The notes below the pieces were generated by a model. It ran no database searches and was not told the DNA's origin. It saw only the letters and a program-made list of their open reading frames with translations. The translations under genes and the position numbers were made by a program. This document shows positions 34,357 to 45,763 of a DNA stretch of 64,000 bases, one piece after another. How positions within the stretch are numbered: the stretch's first letter is position 1; every line of letters starts with the position of its first letter. Source of the stretch: Litorimonas sp. (lineage in GTDB: Bacteria; Pseudomonadota; Alphaproteobacteria; Caulobacterales; Maricaulaceae); NCBI GenBank assembly GCA_029936425.1, contig JAPYSU010000011.1, positions 10,387 through 74,386 on the forward strand, written 5' to 3'.

Positions 34357-35544
34357 ATGGCATTTATAGAAACTCTCAGTGCAAAGCCTGAATGGAAGCG
34401 TCACCTCTGGTTGATTTCCCTAACTTTCCCGACAACGCCTCTGCTTGGTATAGGGCTGGCTTTAGCAACAGGAAACCCGCACTGGGTTTGGCTGCCAGTT
34501 CTGATGTTTTACGTTCTTGTCCCAGCCCTGGATTACTTTGTCGGAAATGACAAATATGATTTATTGGGGCTTATTCAGGATGAGGTGCGCAGCTCCCAAT
34601 TCTATAAATTCATGGTTCACGCCATGTTGCCGGCCATTTATCTGACCTGGATAGGCGGAGCTTGGTTTTTCACAAAACAAGCTTGGCCTTGGGACATCTA
34701 TCTTGCACTCGGGTTAAGTCATGGCTGGGGCTTGGCTTTTGCAATTAACGCGGGTCACGAAACCGGACATAAAACAGATAAAGTGTCAAAATGGTTTGCG
34801 CTTCTTATGCTTCTGCCCAGTTTTTACGGGCATTTCCGTATAGAACATAATATGGGTCATCACTCTGATGTCGCAACGCCGCGCGATCATGCAACATCTC
34901 GCTTCGGGGAAAGCTATTATCATTTCATGGGCCGCGAATATCCCGGCGCTTGGAAACGCTCTTGGAATATTGAGTGTAAGCGCGCCGAACGGAAAGGCTA
35001 TTCCCGCTTTTCTTTGAAAAATGAAGTGGTGCTTTCGACGGTCATGGCCCTTGCTGTCTGGGGCGCAATGATTGCCATTTTTGGGCTTGGCGTTTTGGCC
35101 TATATGCTCCTGGCCTGGTTTGTCTCGGCAACGGCCTTAACCTCTCAAAATTATATCGCCCATTACGGGCTATTACGCGCTCGCCGTGCGGACGGAAAAT
35201 TCCTACCTTGCGAGCCCCATCACAGCTGGAACTGCAACTTGCTGGTCACCAACCTCACGAGCTTCAACCTCGCACGTCACTCTGACCACCACGCCAATCC
35301 CTCTCGGCACTACCAATATCTGCGCCAGTTTCAGGAAGTCCCTGCCCTTCCCTATGGATATATGTTGATGTTTTTAATTGGGTATGTGCCTCCACTCTTC
35401 CGCAAAGTCATGAACCCGCTTGTTTTGAAAAACGTGGATGGAGATATGAGCAAGGTTCTGACAGATGAATATGTTCGTCAATGGGAAGCTGATCAAAAGG
35501 CGGCAAATTTTACGAACTCAAAAGCTCAATACGTCTCGATCTAG
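34357..35544 (+). CDS. alkB: Alkane 1-monooxygenase (AlkB-like)
   Basis: 395 residues, integral-membrane di-iron hydroxylase that oxidises terminal methyl groups of alkanes. Histidine motifs: HETGHK (134-139), EHNMGHH (164-170), and LARHSDHH (305-312). The family signature NY-x-EHYG is NYIAHYGL (265-272), with Ala268 in place of Glu. Four to six transmembrane helices alternate with the motifs. GGAG is 6 nt upstream of the ATG. Rubredoxin and rubredoxin reductase, the usual electron donors, are not in the window. Xylene-monooxygenase-like or fatty-acid-related desaturating relatives are less likely given the HYGL motif. Confidence 0.9.
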   Translation: MAFIETLSAKPEWKRHLWLISLTFPTTPLLGIGLALATGNPHWVWLPVLMFYVLVPALDYFVGNDKYDLLGLIQDEVRSSQFYKFMVHAMLPAIYLTWIGGAWFFTKQAWPWDIYLALGLSHGWGLAFAINAGHETGHKTDKVSKWFALLMLLPSFYGHFRIEHNMGHHSDVATPRDHATSRFGESYYHFMGREYPGAWKRSWNIECKRAERKGYSRFSLKNEVVLSTVMALAVWGAMIAIFGLGVLAYMLLAWFVSATALTSQNYIAHYGLLRARRADGKFLPCEPHHSWNCNLLVTNLTSFNLARHSDHHANPSRHYQYLRQFQEVPALPYGYMLMFLIGYVPPLFRKVMNPLVLKNVDGDMSKVLTDEYVRQWEADQKAANFTNSKAQYVSI

Positions 35545-35577
35545 GGCCTTCCTTTAGGGCCAGTAATATTTCCCACA

Positions 35578-38500
35578 TCACTTTTTTGGTTTTGGTGATG
35601 TTTTAGATGGTGTTTTCGGCGCTGGTTTTTTATTTCCGCTGGCCTTACTTGATGAGTCATCCGGCGAAATTTTCAACGGTATGTTCTGCGACATGATATT
35701 GAGATCCCGTTGTGGGAACGGAATAGTAATGCCCGCTTTCGCGAGCGTTTTGTTGATCTCAGTATGAATTGTGTGAGTCATGGGGATACGCTCATCAAAG
35801 GTACGGAGAAAAACGCGCACTTCGAAATCAAGAGAACTGTCGCCAAAACCCATAAATAAAACCGCTGGAGGTGGATTGTCCAAAACCTTTGGAAGCTTTT
35901 TGACAGTCTCGAGCATTAATTCGCGCGCTTTGTCAGTGTCCGAACCATACGCAATACCAACTTTCACAATTAACCGCGTCACAGAATTGGAAAGTGTCCA
36001 GTTCGTCACACGCTCGCTAATCAAGGCTTCGTTTGGAATTAAAATCTCTCGATTATCGAGATCGTTCAGCGTCGTGGCGCGAATTTTAATGCGCGAGACT
36101 ATCCCGCTTTCTTCGCCAATTGTGACATAGTCCCCAATCCGAACGGGACGCTCGAATAAGATAATCAAACCAGAGACGAAATTCGCAATAATTTTTTGTA
36201 AACCAAACCCAATACCGACCGAGAGACCTGCCGCGACAAACTTTAGCTGTGACCATTGCAGACCCAGCCTGTCAAAGCCAACAACCAGACCGATCCCGAC
36301 AATGATATAGCCTAAAATCGTCACGACAGCATAGCGAGTCCCGGGCTCCACTCCGACGCGATTTAAGATGAAAATCTCGAGAAAACCCGGCAAATTTCGG
36401 GCTGCAATAAATGTCAAAGCCAGAATCAACAGAGACTGCAATACGTTCCAAAGCGTCACAGCCTGTTCAATCGGATTGTTCAACTGATCCATTTCGCCGG
36501 TTTTGTAAGTCCAGACATCAACGCCATCAAAAATCGAAAGAGCTGGCAGGAGTGAAGCCCAATTCGCCCACATCAGAACGGCGAAGGCGATTATAATGAG
36601 AGTGTTCAGAAGCTGAGATGACTGACGGGTCAAAGAAGAAACATCAATTTCTTTTGTATCAACTTTCGGAGGCGGTGACATTTCTTCGCCTCGCTCTTCT
36701 GCCGCTTCTTTTTCCCGACGGGCTTTAATAGCAGCATCGCGACGCTCAATGGCCTGGCGATAACGAAGCTGGCGCTGCGCTACGATAATAACGCGGCGGA
36801 TCGTTCCCCAGACAAGGTAAGTCAGGAACAAAAGCAAAGCGGACATGAAAAACCGCCAAAGCAATTCATCAGCTGTTTCATAATATCCTGTCGCAGCCAG
36901 AATTGCCGCCCCAACAGGAATACCGATTATGAAAAAGGAAATCAGACCATTGTAGCGAATAAACCAGCCGGGATTACTTGACGTATTTGTAAATTTCTTT
37001 TTCTCAGAAAGCGTAATTCTGAATCCGAAGACTGCGAGTCCAAGGCATGTCAGAATAAAGAGGAATAGTGACAGACCTTCGTAAATGTCTGCACTATTCA
37101 TGTCAGTTGTCAGGGCAAGTAAGCCGGATGTAATGCCGACGACCGGAACAAACCATCTGAGTTGTTTGTTCACGACCAAACGGACATTCGTCGCCATTTT
37201 AAAGTGGGTTCCAAAAAGAGATTTATCACGGTCCCAGACGCGCCATGTCAGAAAAACAAAGAGGAAAATGCTGAGAAAGTAAGACGCGTTCTTGAGGCCT
37301 TCAACAAACGGGTCTGCCAGATCAACCAAGTCAAACAGGATACCTAGTAATAGGAAGAACAGGGGAAGCGGTAAAGCCATCAGGCCGCCTGCGGCGAGGA
37401 CTGCAGGCGTATGCCAAGCACTATCAACTTTAACCCGTCCAACTTCTGAGGATCGTTTTTTGATATTTTCAAGTAAACGCGGCCGACTTTGATAGAGGCC
37501 AAGAATTACAATGCCAAATAAAAGGGCGAGCGGCCAGAGTTTAGAGAGCTGTTCAGCTAGTGTTTTATAAAAAAGACTAATATGATCGAGAGAAAATAGC
37601 TCCAGAGTACCGCGGACGATTTTTGGTCCCCAGTCCACTCCAATTGCTGGTACACTTGGAATCCACAGCAACTTCTCGTCAAGCAGGTTTTGTAACTCTT
37701 GAGTAGTCTCCAACAAAGTTTCCTGAGCTGTTTGGAGCTGCCGGATATCTGTAACTCTATCCGTGCCTTCAGTCGAAATCCGCAATAATAATGACCTTTG
37801 GGAATCCTTTAGAGCCTGAAGGGCCAGGATGTCTTCAGGCGCGAATTCGGGGAGAGTTGGATTTGCGCGCCTTGCAGTTTTGAGAATGGCACTAGGGTCA
37901 ACTCGTCCGACTGAAAGGTCACGAAGCGCCTCTTGTGCAATTAAACGCTGACGCGTTGCATTTACCAATAAATTCTGTGTTCGGTTCAAATCCGCACGAA
38001 TTGCGGCCGGCGATACAAGCTGATTACCTAATCGCCTCAGAGTTGCCCCAGCATCCCGGTCCAGACTCTCCAAAGCGGCCAGATCCTTGGCAACATCCAG
38101 ATCCTCTAACACATCATCCTGACGCGAACGCGCAGATGCCGTATTCCGAGAAATTGCAGCTTCGCTCGCAGCCAATTCTCTAACCTGTTCGGCCAGTTCT
38201 AAATTGCGCTGCGCCATGGCCGTAATGACGGGATGTAAACCACTATAGCGTTCGGACTCCGCCAAAACTGAATTTTGAAGTTGCAAAGCTTCGTTTAGGC
38301 GGCGTTGTCCGGTACGTTCCTGCAAGGCCTGTACCTCTCGTGACAATTCCCGCGACTGCAATTCAGCCAGTGTTTGTCGGGAGTTTATGATTTCGCCTCG
38401 TCTCGGAAGGCTCGCAATTTCACGCTCTAATGTTTCAATTTGCTGACGGCGGTATTTCGCTTTTATCCTGAGGTTAATCCGGCGCGCCCGTCCAATGGGG

Positions 38501-39084
38501 TCAGTTGCTGTATCTACCTCACCTAAATCCGCCAACCCTGAAACAATTGTTCCCAATTCGTTTCTAACCTCCGTCAATTCTTTTGGTGCATTGACCTGAC
38601 GGGTGTTAAGCACCTGCAGACTGCTTCGATACCCATCCATTTCAGAACGAAGCGCTCGAAGCTCAGACTCACGTGAAGCCAAATCCTGCTCAAGCTCGAG
38701 CAAGTCTTCCTCGCGCATCGGTTCATCCCCAAGATTCATCGTTTCTAGAGGGTCACTGTCGAGTTGATCTTTTGCCGCCTCGATTTCATCTTTGAGGCTT
38801 TTTATGAGGCTTGCGGAATTGGTCAGATCGGACTGATATTGAGCTTCCTGTTCCTCTGCCAGAGCATTATCCTGCAATCGTTGAAGTGCTTCTTTATAAA
38901 GGTCTCTGGCTGTTTTAATTTGCTCTTCCGACAAATCCGCATTGTCTTCCAAGTCTTGAATACTGGCTTCAATCGAAGAACTCGACGGTACAGGAGCAGT
39001 AGCGCTCGTCTGGGCATATGAGGGAGAAACCGCTTGAAGCAGGCATATCATAAAAACCGAGACTGTAATCAGAGTATGGCGCAT
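35578..39084 (-). CDS. Large mechanosensitive channel, MscK/KefA-like
   Basis: 1168 residues. Signal peptide (residues 1-24), a long coiled-coil periplasmic region (about 35-470, many Glu/Arg/Leu heptads), a series of about ten transmembrane helices (about 505-920), then the MscS core with pore helix LQWSQLKFVAAGLSVGIGFGLQKIIANFVSG and vestibule FERPVRIGDYVTIGEESG. The C-terminus is Ser/Lys/Pro rich. Such channels protect against osmotic shock, and MscK opening in E. coli is K+-dependent. Second MscS-family member in the window after 767-1702. AAGG lies upstream of the start. Confidence 0.93.
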   Translation of the reverse strand: MRHTLITVSVFMICLLQAVSPSYAQTSATAPVPSSSSIEASIQDLEDNADLSEEQIKTARDLYKEALQRLQDNALAEEQEAQYQSDLTNSASLIKSLKDEIEAAKDQLDSDPLETMNLGDEPMREEDLLELEQDLASRESELRALRSEMDGYRSSLQVLNTRQVNAPKELTEVRNELGTIVSGLADLGEVDTATDPIGRARRINLRIKAKYRRQQIETLEREIASLPRRGEIINSRQTLAELQSRELSREVQALQERTGQRRLNEALQLQNSVLAESERYSGLHPVITAMAQRNLELAEQVRELAASEAAISRNTASARSRQDDVLEDLDVAKDLAALESLDRDAGATLRRLGNQLVSPAAIRADLNRTQNLLVNATRQRLIAQEALRDLSVGRVDPSAILKTARRANPTLPEFAPEDILALQALKDSQRSLLLRISTEGTDRVTDIRQLQTAQETLLETTQELQNLLDEKLLWIPSVPAIGVDWGPKIVRGTLELFSLDHISLFYKTLAEQLSKLWPLALLFGIVILGLYQSRPRLLENIKKRSSEVGRVKVDSAWHTPAVLAAGGLMALPLPLFFLLLGILFDLVDLADPFVEGLKNASYFLSIFLFVFLTWRVWDRDKSLFGTHFKMATNVRLVVNKQLRWFVPVVGITSGLLALTTDMNSADIYEGLSLFLFILTCLGLAVFGFRITLSEKKKFTNTSSNPGWFIRYNGLISFFIIGIPVGAAILAATGYYETADELLWRFFMSALLLFLTYLVWGTIRRVIIVAQRQLRYRQAIERRDAAIKARREKEAAEERGEEMSPPPKVDTKEIDVSSLTRQSSQLLNTLIIIAFAVLMWANWASLLPALSIFDGVDVWTYKTGEMDQLNNPIEQAVTLWNVLQSLLILALTFIAARNLPGFLEIFILNRVGVEPGTRYAVVTILGYIIVGIGLVVGFDRLGLQWSQLKFVAAGLSVGIGFGLQKIIANFVSGLIILFERPVRIGDYVTIGEESGIVSRIKIRATTLNDLDNREILIPNEALISERVTNWTLSNSVTRLIVKVGIAYGSDTDKARELMLETVKKLPKVLDNPPPAVLFMGFGDSSLDFEVRVFLRTFDERIPMTHTIHTEINKTLAKAGITIPFPQRDLNIMSQNIPLKISPDDSSSKASGNKKPAPKTPSKTSPKPKK

Positions 39085-39329
39085 CGAAACGGTCAGCCTT
39101 GATCAAAAGAATTAATTTTCATTGATAAACAAACATGGCGCTTTCGCAAGACCGTTCACAACTTTGAGGCTGTTATTTCAATAAGATAGGTAAAGAGGTG
39201 AGAGCCTTTATTATCCCTTCCCCTCACCTCAAAGCGCACCTTCTGAAGGGCAATAGTCAGGTGCATTTCATATACGCATAACTCAGAATGACTGTTTCTT
39301 TTCTTTTGCACCTTGCCTAAACCCCGCAC

Positions 39330-41144
39330 ATGGCTCCACCTCTCTTAACGCTTTCCAAAATTGCTCTTACTTTTGGGAGCACGCCTTTACTGGAAGAGGC
39401 CAACCTCATGCTATATCCGCGTGAGCGTCTCTGCCTCGTGGGTCGAAACGGGTCCGGAAAATCAACCCTAATGAAAATCGCTGCAGGAATAGTGGAGCCG
39501 GACACAGGAGAGCGGTTTGTGAAGCCCGGTGTAAGTTGGCGGTATCTCCCGCAAGAGCCGGATCTATCTGCCTTTCGGACGTCCTATGACTACATTGCAG
39601 ATGGGTTGATCGGGGCTGATGACGGCGCCAGAATTCCTTATCTCTTGGACGCTTTGGGGCTAAGCGGAGAAGAGAACCCGACTGTTATGAGCGGCGGAGA
39701 GATGCGCCGAGCTGCACTGGCACGGACTTTGGCACCAAATCCCGATATTCTAATGCTCGACGAGCCAACAAACCACCTAGATCTCCCGGCGATTGAATGG
39801 CTTGAAAAAGAGCTTGGCAGAAGTCAAAGCGCTATCGTTCTTATTTCCCATGACCGCCGGTTTCTAGATAACCTTTCAAAAAGAACGGTCTGGATGGATC
39901 GGGGTCAAACACGCGATCTGGATAAAGGGTTCGGTGCATTCGAGGACTGGCGGGATGAGTTTTTAGAACAGGAAGAACTCGAGCGCCATAAAATGGAACG
40001 AAAGGTTCATCGGGAACAACATTGGGTCGTCCATGGAGTTTCCGGCCGTCGTAAACGTAATGTTCGACGACTGAAAGAACTCGGAGATTTGCGTCAAACC
40101 ATAAAAAATCAACGTCAGGTAGCGGGTAGCGCAAAAATTACTGTGACGGAAGCCGATAGGTCATCAAAACAAATTGTAAAACTGAACGACGTATCACACG
40201 GGTTTGATGGCAGAGCGATTGTAAAGGACCTTTCTCTTCGTATTAATCGCGGAGAACGCTTGGGGTTGATTGGACCTAATGGCGCCGGAAAAACAACTCT
40301 TCTGAAAATTATTATGGGCGAAATCACACCTGATAGCGGCGACGTTGAGCTTGGCCTCAACCTGGAGCCGCTTGTCATCGATCAAAAACGGGAGAGCCTC
40401 AACCCGGAATGGACTCTGAAAGACGCATTAACTGACGGAGCAAATGATACTGTGATGGTAGGCGGAAACGCACTTCATGTCATGCGCTATATGAAAGACT
40501 TTTTGTTCTTACCCGAACAGGCGCGGACGCCCCTTCATGCTTTGTCTGGCGGAGAACGGGGACGCCTTCAACTTGCTAGGGGGCTTCGTCTACCCAGTAA
40601 TTTTCTTATACTCGACGAGCCAACAAATGATTTGGATTTGGAAACGCTTGATCTGCTTCAGGAAATGGTTTCCGACTATAATGGGACGGTTATCATCGTC
40701 AGCCATGACAGGGATTTTCTGGACCGAACCGTAACAAGGACACTTGCCTATGAAGGACCTGCTCAATGGCAGGTCTATCCGGGCGGTTACTCGGATATGG
40801 TGGCCCAGAGAGGAAGCGGCGTTCAATCCAGACGAGCTCAGGAATCCACTTCACAAACTGCCCCCACGAAATCTGAATCTCTGAAGGAAGATATAAAAAA
40901 ATCCGCTCCTAAACTGTCTTATAAGCACAAGTTCCGGCTTGAAAAACTACCAAAGGAAATAGCAAATTTTGAAGAATTGATAAGTGAGCTAGAGCAGGAA
41001 ATGGCTAATCCTGAACTCTATACAAAAGACCCCAAAGCCTTCGCTAAAATAAATGAGGCTTTACAGAAAACACGTTCAGCGTTGGCTACGGCGGAAGAAG
41101 AATGGCTCGAGCTTGAAATGTTACGCGAAGAGGTAGAAAATTAA
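39330..41144 (+). CDS. ABC-F family ATPase (Uup-like)
   Basis: 604 residues, two ABC ATPase domains and no transmembrane helices. Walker A motifs GRNGSGKST (about 41-49) and GPNGAGKTT, signatures MSGGEMRRAALARTL and LSGGERGRLQLARGL, Walker B LMLDEPTNHLDLPAIEWLE and LILDEPTNDLDLETLD. The linker and the C-terminal coiled coil (about 520-604) match Uup-type ABC-F proteins, which act on ribosomes or DNA-transposition fidelity rather than transport. The C-terminal end is Lys/Glu-rich. No Shine-Dalgarno visible at 39330. Confidence 0.9.
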   Translation: MAPPLLTLSKIALTFGSTPLLEEANLMLYPRERLCLVGRNGSGKSTLMKIAAGIVEPDTGERFVKPGVSWRYLPQEPDLSAFRTSYDYIADGLIGADDGARIPYLLDALGLSGEENPTVMSGGEMRRAALARTLAPNPDILMLDEPTNHLDLPAIEWLEKELGRSQSAIVLISHDRRFLDNLSKRTVWMDRGQTRDLDKGFGAFEDWRDEFLEQEELERHKMERKVHREQHWVVHGVSGRRKRNVRRLKELGDLRQTIKNQRQVAGSAKITVTEADRSSKQIVKLNDVSHGFDGRAIVKDLSLRINRGERLGLIGPNGAGKTTLLKIIMGEITPDSGDVELGLNLEPLVIDQKRESLNPEWTLKDALTDGANDTVMVGGNALHVMRYMKDFLFLPEQARTPLHALSGGERGRLQLARGLRLPSNFLILDEPTNDLDLETLDLLQEMVSDYNGTVIIVSHDRDFLDRTVTRTLAYEGPAQWQVYPGGYSDMVAQRGSGVQSRRAQESTSQTAPTKSESLKEDIKKSAPKLSYKHKFRLEKLPKEIANFEELISELEQEMANPELYTKDPKAFAKINEALQKTRSALATAEEEWLELEMLREEVEN

Positions 41145-41168
41145 AGTCTAAAACTTCATTTCTTCACC

Positions 41169-42584
<1,416 letters not shown>

Positions 42585-42663
42585 ATCAATCCTTTTCCTT
42601 CCCCGATGCGAGAATAACAAAAAGATATAAAATAGTTATGTTGAAACAGGGTTAAATTAGTCT

Positions 42664-43287
42664 TTATTCTGGAGTCGCTGTAATTTGGACATTCAGCTTT
42701 ATGTCACGGCTTACCCATTCGTCCGTGTTCCAAGGATCCTCCCCAATATTCCAGTGGGTTCTGTCCAAAGTCATAGAGCCTGTCATGACGACTTTTCCAT
42801 CAGATTCTTTAGATGAGGATAGTGAAAAGGGCAGCTCTATGTCTCGCATTGTACCTTTCATTGAAAGCGAACCAATAGCTGAATAAGCGCCCTCTTTTGT
42901 CTCTATTATGCTATCACTCCTGAAAATGGCAACAGGATAGGACTTTGCTGAAAACCAGGCTTTCCCCGGCAAAGTATTATTTCGTTCACTGTCTCCTGCA
43001 TCGGCGCTTTGAATGGGAATTTTGACTGTGACTTTGGACACATCCAGGTCGTCTGAATAAAATAAAATCTCCGCATCAAATTCAGTGAACTCGCCTTCAA
43101 ATTCTTCTCCCTGTTGCTGGGCAGAAAATTTGATGAAGCTTTCTTCTTTAACCACGGTCCAGTTCGTTTCCTGTTTGGCCTCTGCCGTATCATCCTGAGC
43201 TGATGCCTGGATGAGGTCTTGTGGTTGGCCACACCCCGTCAAACATAGAGCAAAGACAGAAAACGATAAAATTCTCAAATCCAACAT
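42664..43287 (-). CDS. YceI-family lipoprotein
   Basis: 207 residues. Signal peptide with lipobox (CLTGC, Cys19), then a YceI-type lipocalin-like beta-barrel: SFIKFSAQQQGEEFEGEF, KVTVKIPIQSADAGD, LSMKGTMRDIELPF, TLDRTHWNIGED. YceI proteins bind isoprenoid-like hydrophobic ligands such as polyprenyl chains in the periplasm. Divergent from ppk2 across 67 bp. Confidence 0.9.
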   Translation of the reverse strand: MLDLRILSFSVFALCLTGCGQPQDLIQASAQDDTAEAKQETNWTVVKEESFIKFSAQQQGEEFEGEFTEFDAEILFYSDDLDVSKVTVKIPIQSADAGDSERNNTLPGKAWFSAKSYPVAIFRSDSIIETKEGAYSAIGSLSMKGTMRDIELPFSLSSSKESDGKVVMTGSMTLDRTHWNIGEDPWNTDEWVSRDIKLNVQITATPE

Positions 43288-43354
43288 GTTACACCTTTTA
43301 ATTTAAGGGTGTCCTGTTTACGACATTCCCAAACCTTGTTGCAGGAATTATGGC

Positions 43355-44161
43355 ATGGCAGATATAAATACCAATGACTTTATTGTCACTGATAACAATA
43401 TCCGCCTGTCTGACAGACCGACCCACGTTGGACTTTTCGACGATAAAGACGATGCCGAAGATGAAATCAAAGACAATGCCAAGGAAATAGCCGATCTGGC
43501 TCACAAACTTTATGCGGAGGCCGGGCGCTCTGTTATCATCGTTCTTCAAGGCATGGATACATCAGGTAAGGATGGTACGACCGAAGCCCTCTTTCACCGC
43601 ACCCCACCCCTCAATGTCAATGTGGCGAATTTTAAAGCCCCCACAAAGAAAGAATTGGCACATGACTATCTTTGGCGCGTGCACAAGGTCTGCCCCGCCG
43701 TTGGGCAAATTACGGTTTTCAACCGAAGCCATTACGAAGATGTTCTCGTTGTAAAAGTCAAAAACTATGTCTCCGCAGACAAAATTGAACAGCGCTATGA
43801 TCAAATCAATGATTTTGAACGACTATTGGTCGAGAATGACACGACGGTTTTAAAATTCATGCTCCACATCAGTCACGAGACGCAAGGTGAGCGACTACGC
43901 GAGAGGCTCGTTGAAACCCATAAACTTTGGAAATTCAATCCGGGTGATCTGGAAGACCGAGCGCTCTGGCCGGAATTTATGGACGCTTATCAAACCATGC
44001 TTCGCCGCACCTCAACGCATCACGCTCCCTGGTATGTAATTCCATCAGACAGCCGAAAAACCCGCGGCGCTATTGTCAGTTCCATCGTGCGGCAAAGTCT
44101 TGAACGAATGAACCCTCAATATCCCGACCCTGGCTTCAACCCCGAAGATTTCGAGATTTAA
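43355..44161 (+). CDS. ppk2: Polyphosphate kinase 2 family protein (PPK2)
   Basis: 268 residues. Walker A GMDTSGKDG at 66-74 and the second conserved motif FNRSHYEDVLVV near 120. The fold is P-loop kinase-like; PPK2 proteins use polyphosphate to phosphorylate nucleotides. The size is that of single-domain PPK2; whether AMP, ADP or GDP is the acceptor cannot be told. ATG chosen with AGGAA 8 nt upstream; an overlapping ATG at 43350 soon stops. pgi begins 2 bp after the stop, so they are probably co-transcribed. Confidence 0.92.
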   Translation: MADINTNDFIVTDNNIRLSDRPTHVGLFDDKDDAEDEIKDNAKEIADLAHKLYAEAGRSVIIVLQGMDTSGKDGTTEALFHRTPPLNVNVANFKAPTKKELAHDYLWRVHKVCPAVGQITVFNRSHYEDVLVVKVKNYVSADKIEQRYDQINDFERLLVENDTTVLKFMLHISHETQGERLRERLVETHKLWKFNPGDLEDRALWPEFMDAYQTMLRRTSTHHAPWYVIPSDSRKTRGAIVSSIVRQSLERMNPQYPDPGFNPEDFEI

Positions 44162-44163
44162 TC

Positions 44164-45729
44164 ATGACGTCACCCACTCAGTTTAATGGGCTAAACAAAC
44201 TTGTCGAAGATATGCCTTCCATATCGGAACTTTTCGAAAAGGAGTCGGATCGCTTAGGCCGCTTTGTCATGCGCGAGGGGCCTTTACGCGCCGATTTTTC
44301 TAAACAGGCACTTTCAGGCGAAGCTCTAGACGCCCTTCTGAATATGGCTGCCAAATGTGATTTGGAAGAATGGCGCGCCAAACTCTTTGCTGGAGAATCT
44401 GTAAATACTTCAGAAGGTCGCGCCGTATTACATATGGCTCTTCGCGGCGTCGGAGGCTCTAAAGAGGTTCAAAGTGACGTCAGTCAAATGCGTCAACGCA
44501 TGGCTGATTTCGCAGATAAAATCCGTAGCGAAGGCAAATTTAAGAATATCGTCCATATTGGTATCGGAGGATCGGATCTTGGACCCCGCTTAGTTGCAGA
44601 TGGATTCCAAGCCAGTGCAGACCAGAGCCTTACACTTCGGTTTGCAGAAAATGTGGACGGCGCCTCAATCAACGATGCCGTTCAAGGGCTCGATCCAGCT
44701 GAAACTCTTGTGGTTATCGTCTCTAAAAGCTTCGGAACCCAGGAAACGAAAATGAACGGTGAGTCGGCTCGGGCTTGGCTAACTGCAGGGATTGGCGCCG
44801 TATCCGGAGACCATATGCTCGCCGTGACAGCCAACCGCACGCGGGCGGTTGATTTTGGCATTCGGGAAGAAAATATTTTTGATTTCTGGGATTGGGTTGG
44901 CGGGCGCTATTCCGTCTGGAGCGCCGTCGGTCTTTCTCTTCAGATCGCTTACGGCCCTGATGTATTTTCAGATTTCCTAGACGGGGCGGCCGCGATGGAT
45001 GAACATTTCCGAGATCAGCCGCTGCAAGAAAACCTGCCAGTGATGATGGCTCTTGTGGGAGTTTGGAATAGAAACATTCTCAATTATTCCAGCCTGGCCG
45101 TCATTCCTTATTCCCGCCGCATTCGCAAACTGGCCGCTTTCCTCCAACAGCTGGAAATGGAGAGCAATGGCAAACGCATCACACGGGGCGGCAAAGAGGC
45201 GGGCCTCACCTGTCCCATCATCTGGGGCGATGAAGGCACGAATGGTCAGCACGCCTTTTTCCAATGGCTGCATCAGGGCCCCAGTGCCGGGAAATATGGC
45301 GGCGCGCCTGTTGATTTCGTAGCCGTGCTGAAAGACCACGAAAACCGCCCCGATCACCATATGGCTCTGCTGGCAAATTGCTTTGCCCAGTCTGAAGCGC
45401 TCATGCTTGGGAAATCTGAAGAAATTGTTCGGCAGGAATTAGGTGATAGAGACGACTTGAATGCGCTTGCCCCGCAAAAAACTTTTCCCGGCAACCGTCC
45501 GTCCACAACGATTACGTTAGATGAACTCTCCCCATTCGCACTCGGCCATTTGATTGCGCTTTATGAGCATAAGGTTTTTGTTCAAGGCGTGATCTGGAAC
45601 GTAAACAGTTTCGATCAATGGGGCGTTGAGCTTGGTAAAATTCTGGCGACGACGATTCTGGACGAAATTAAATCTGGAAAGGCCGGTAATCACGATGCGA
45701 GCACAACCGCTCTCATGGGCATGGTATAA
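44164..45729 (+). CDS. pgi: Glucose-6-phosphate isomerase
   Basis: 521 residues. Interconverts glucose-6-phosphate and fructose-6-phosphate. Signatures: HIGIGGSDLGPRLV, VSKSFGTQETKMNG, WVGGRYSVWSAVGLS with the active-site Arg, and the C-terminal EHKVFVQGVIWNVNSFDQWGVELGK. Second gene of a run of four on the plus strand (ppk2-pgi-PPIase-hisS). Confidence 0.97.
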   Translation: MTSPTQFNGLNKLVEDMPSISELFEKESDRLGRFVMREGPLRADFSKQALSGEALDALLNMAAKCDLEEWRAKLFAGESVNTSEGRAVLHMALRGVGGSKEVQSDVSQMRQRMADFADKIRSEGKFKNIVHIGIGGSDLGPRLVADGFQASADQSLTLRFAENVDGASINDAVQGLDPAETLVVIVSKSFGTQETKMNGESARAWLTAGIGAVSGDHMLAVTANRTRAVDFGIREENIFDFWDWVGGRYSVWSAVGLSLQIAYGPDVFSDFLDGAAAMDEHFRDQPLQENLPVMMALVGVWNRNILNYSSLAVIPYSRRIRKLAAFLQQLEMESNGKRITRGGKEAGLTCPIIWGDEGTNGQHAFFQWLHQGPSAGKYGGAPVDFVAVLKDHENRPDHHMALLANCFAQSEALMLGKSEEIVRQELGDRDDLNALAPQKTFPGNRPSTTITLDELSPFALGHLIALYEHKVFVQGVIWNVNSFDQWGVELGKILATTILDEIKSGKAGNHDASTTALMGMV

Positions 45730-45763
45730 TGTTCGTATCGCACATATTCTAAGGCCTACAAAT

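Noticed and set aside
35545..35577. Terminator between alkB and the MscK-like gene
   Set aside because: Only a 4-bp GGCC/GGCC pairing with no U-tract; too weak to list.
45626..45763. Extended N-terminus for the cyclophilin gene
   Set aside because: Overlaps pgi and would bury the signal peptide; ATG 45764 begins a proper lipoprotein signal.
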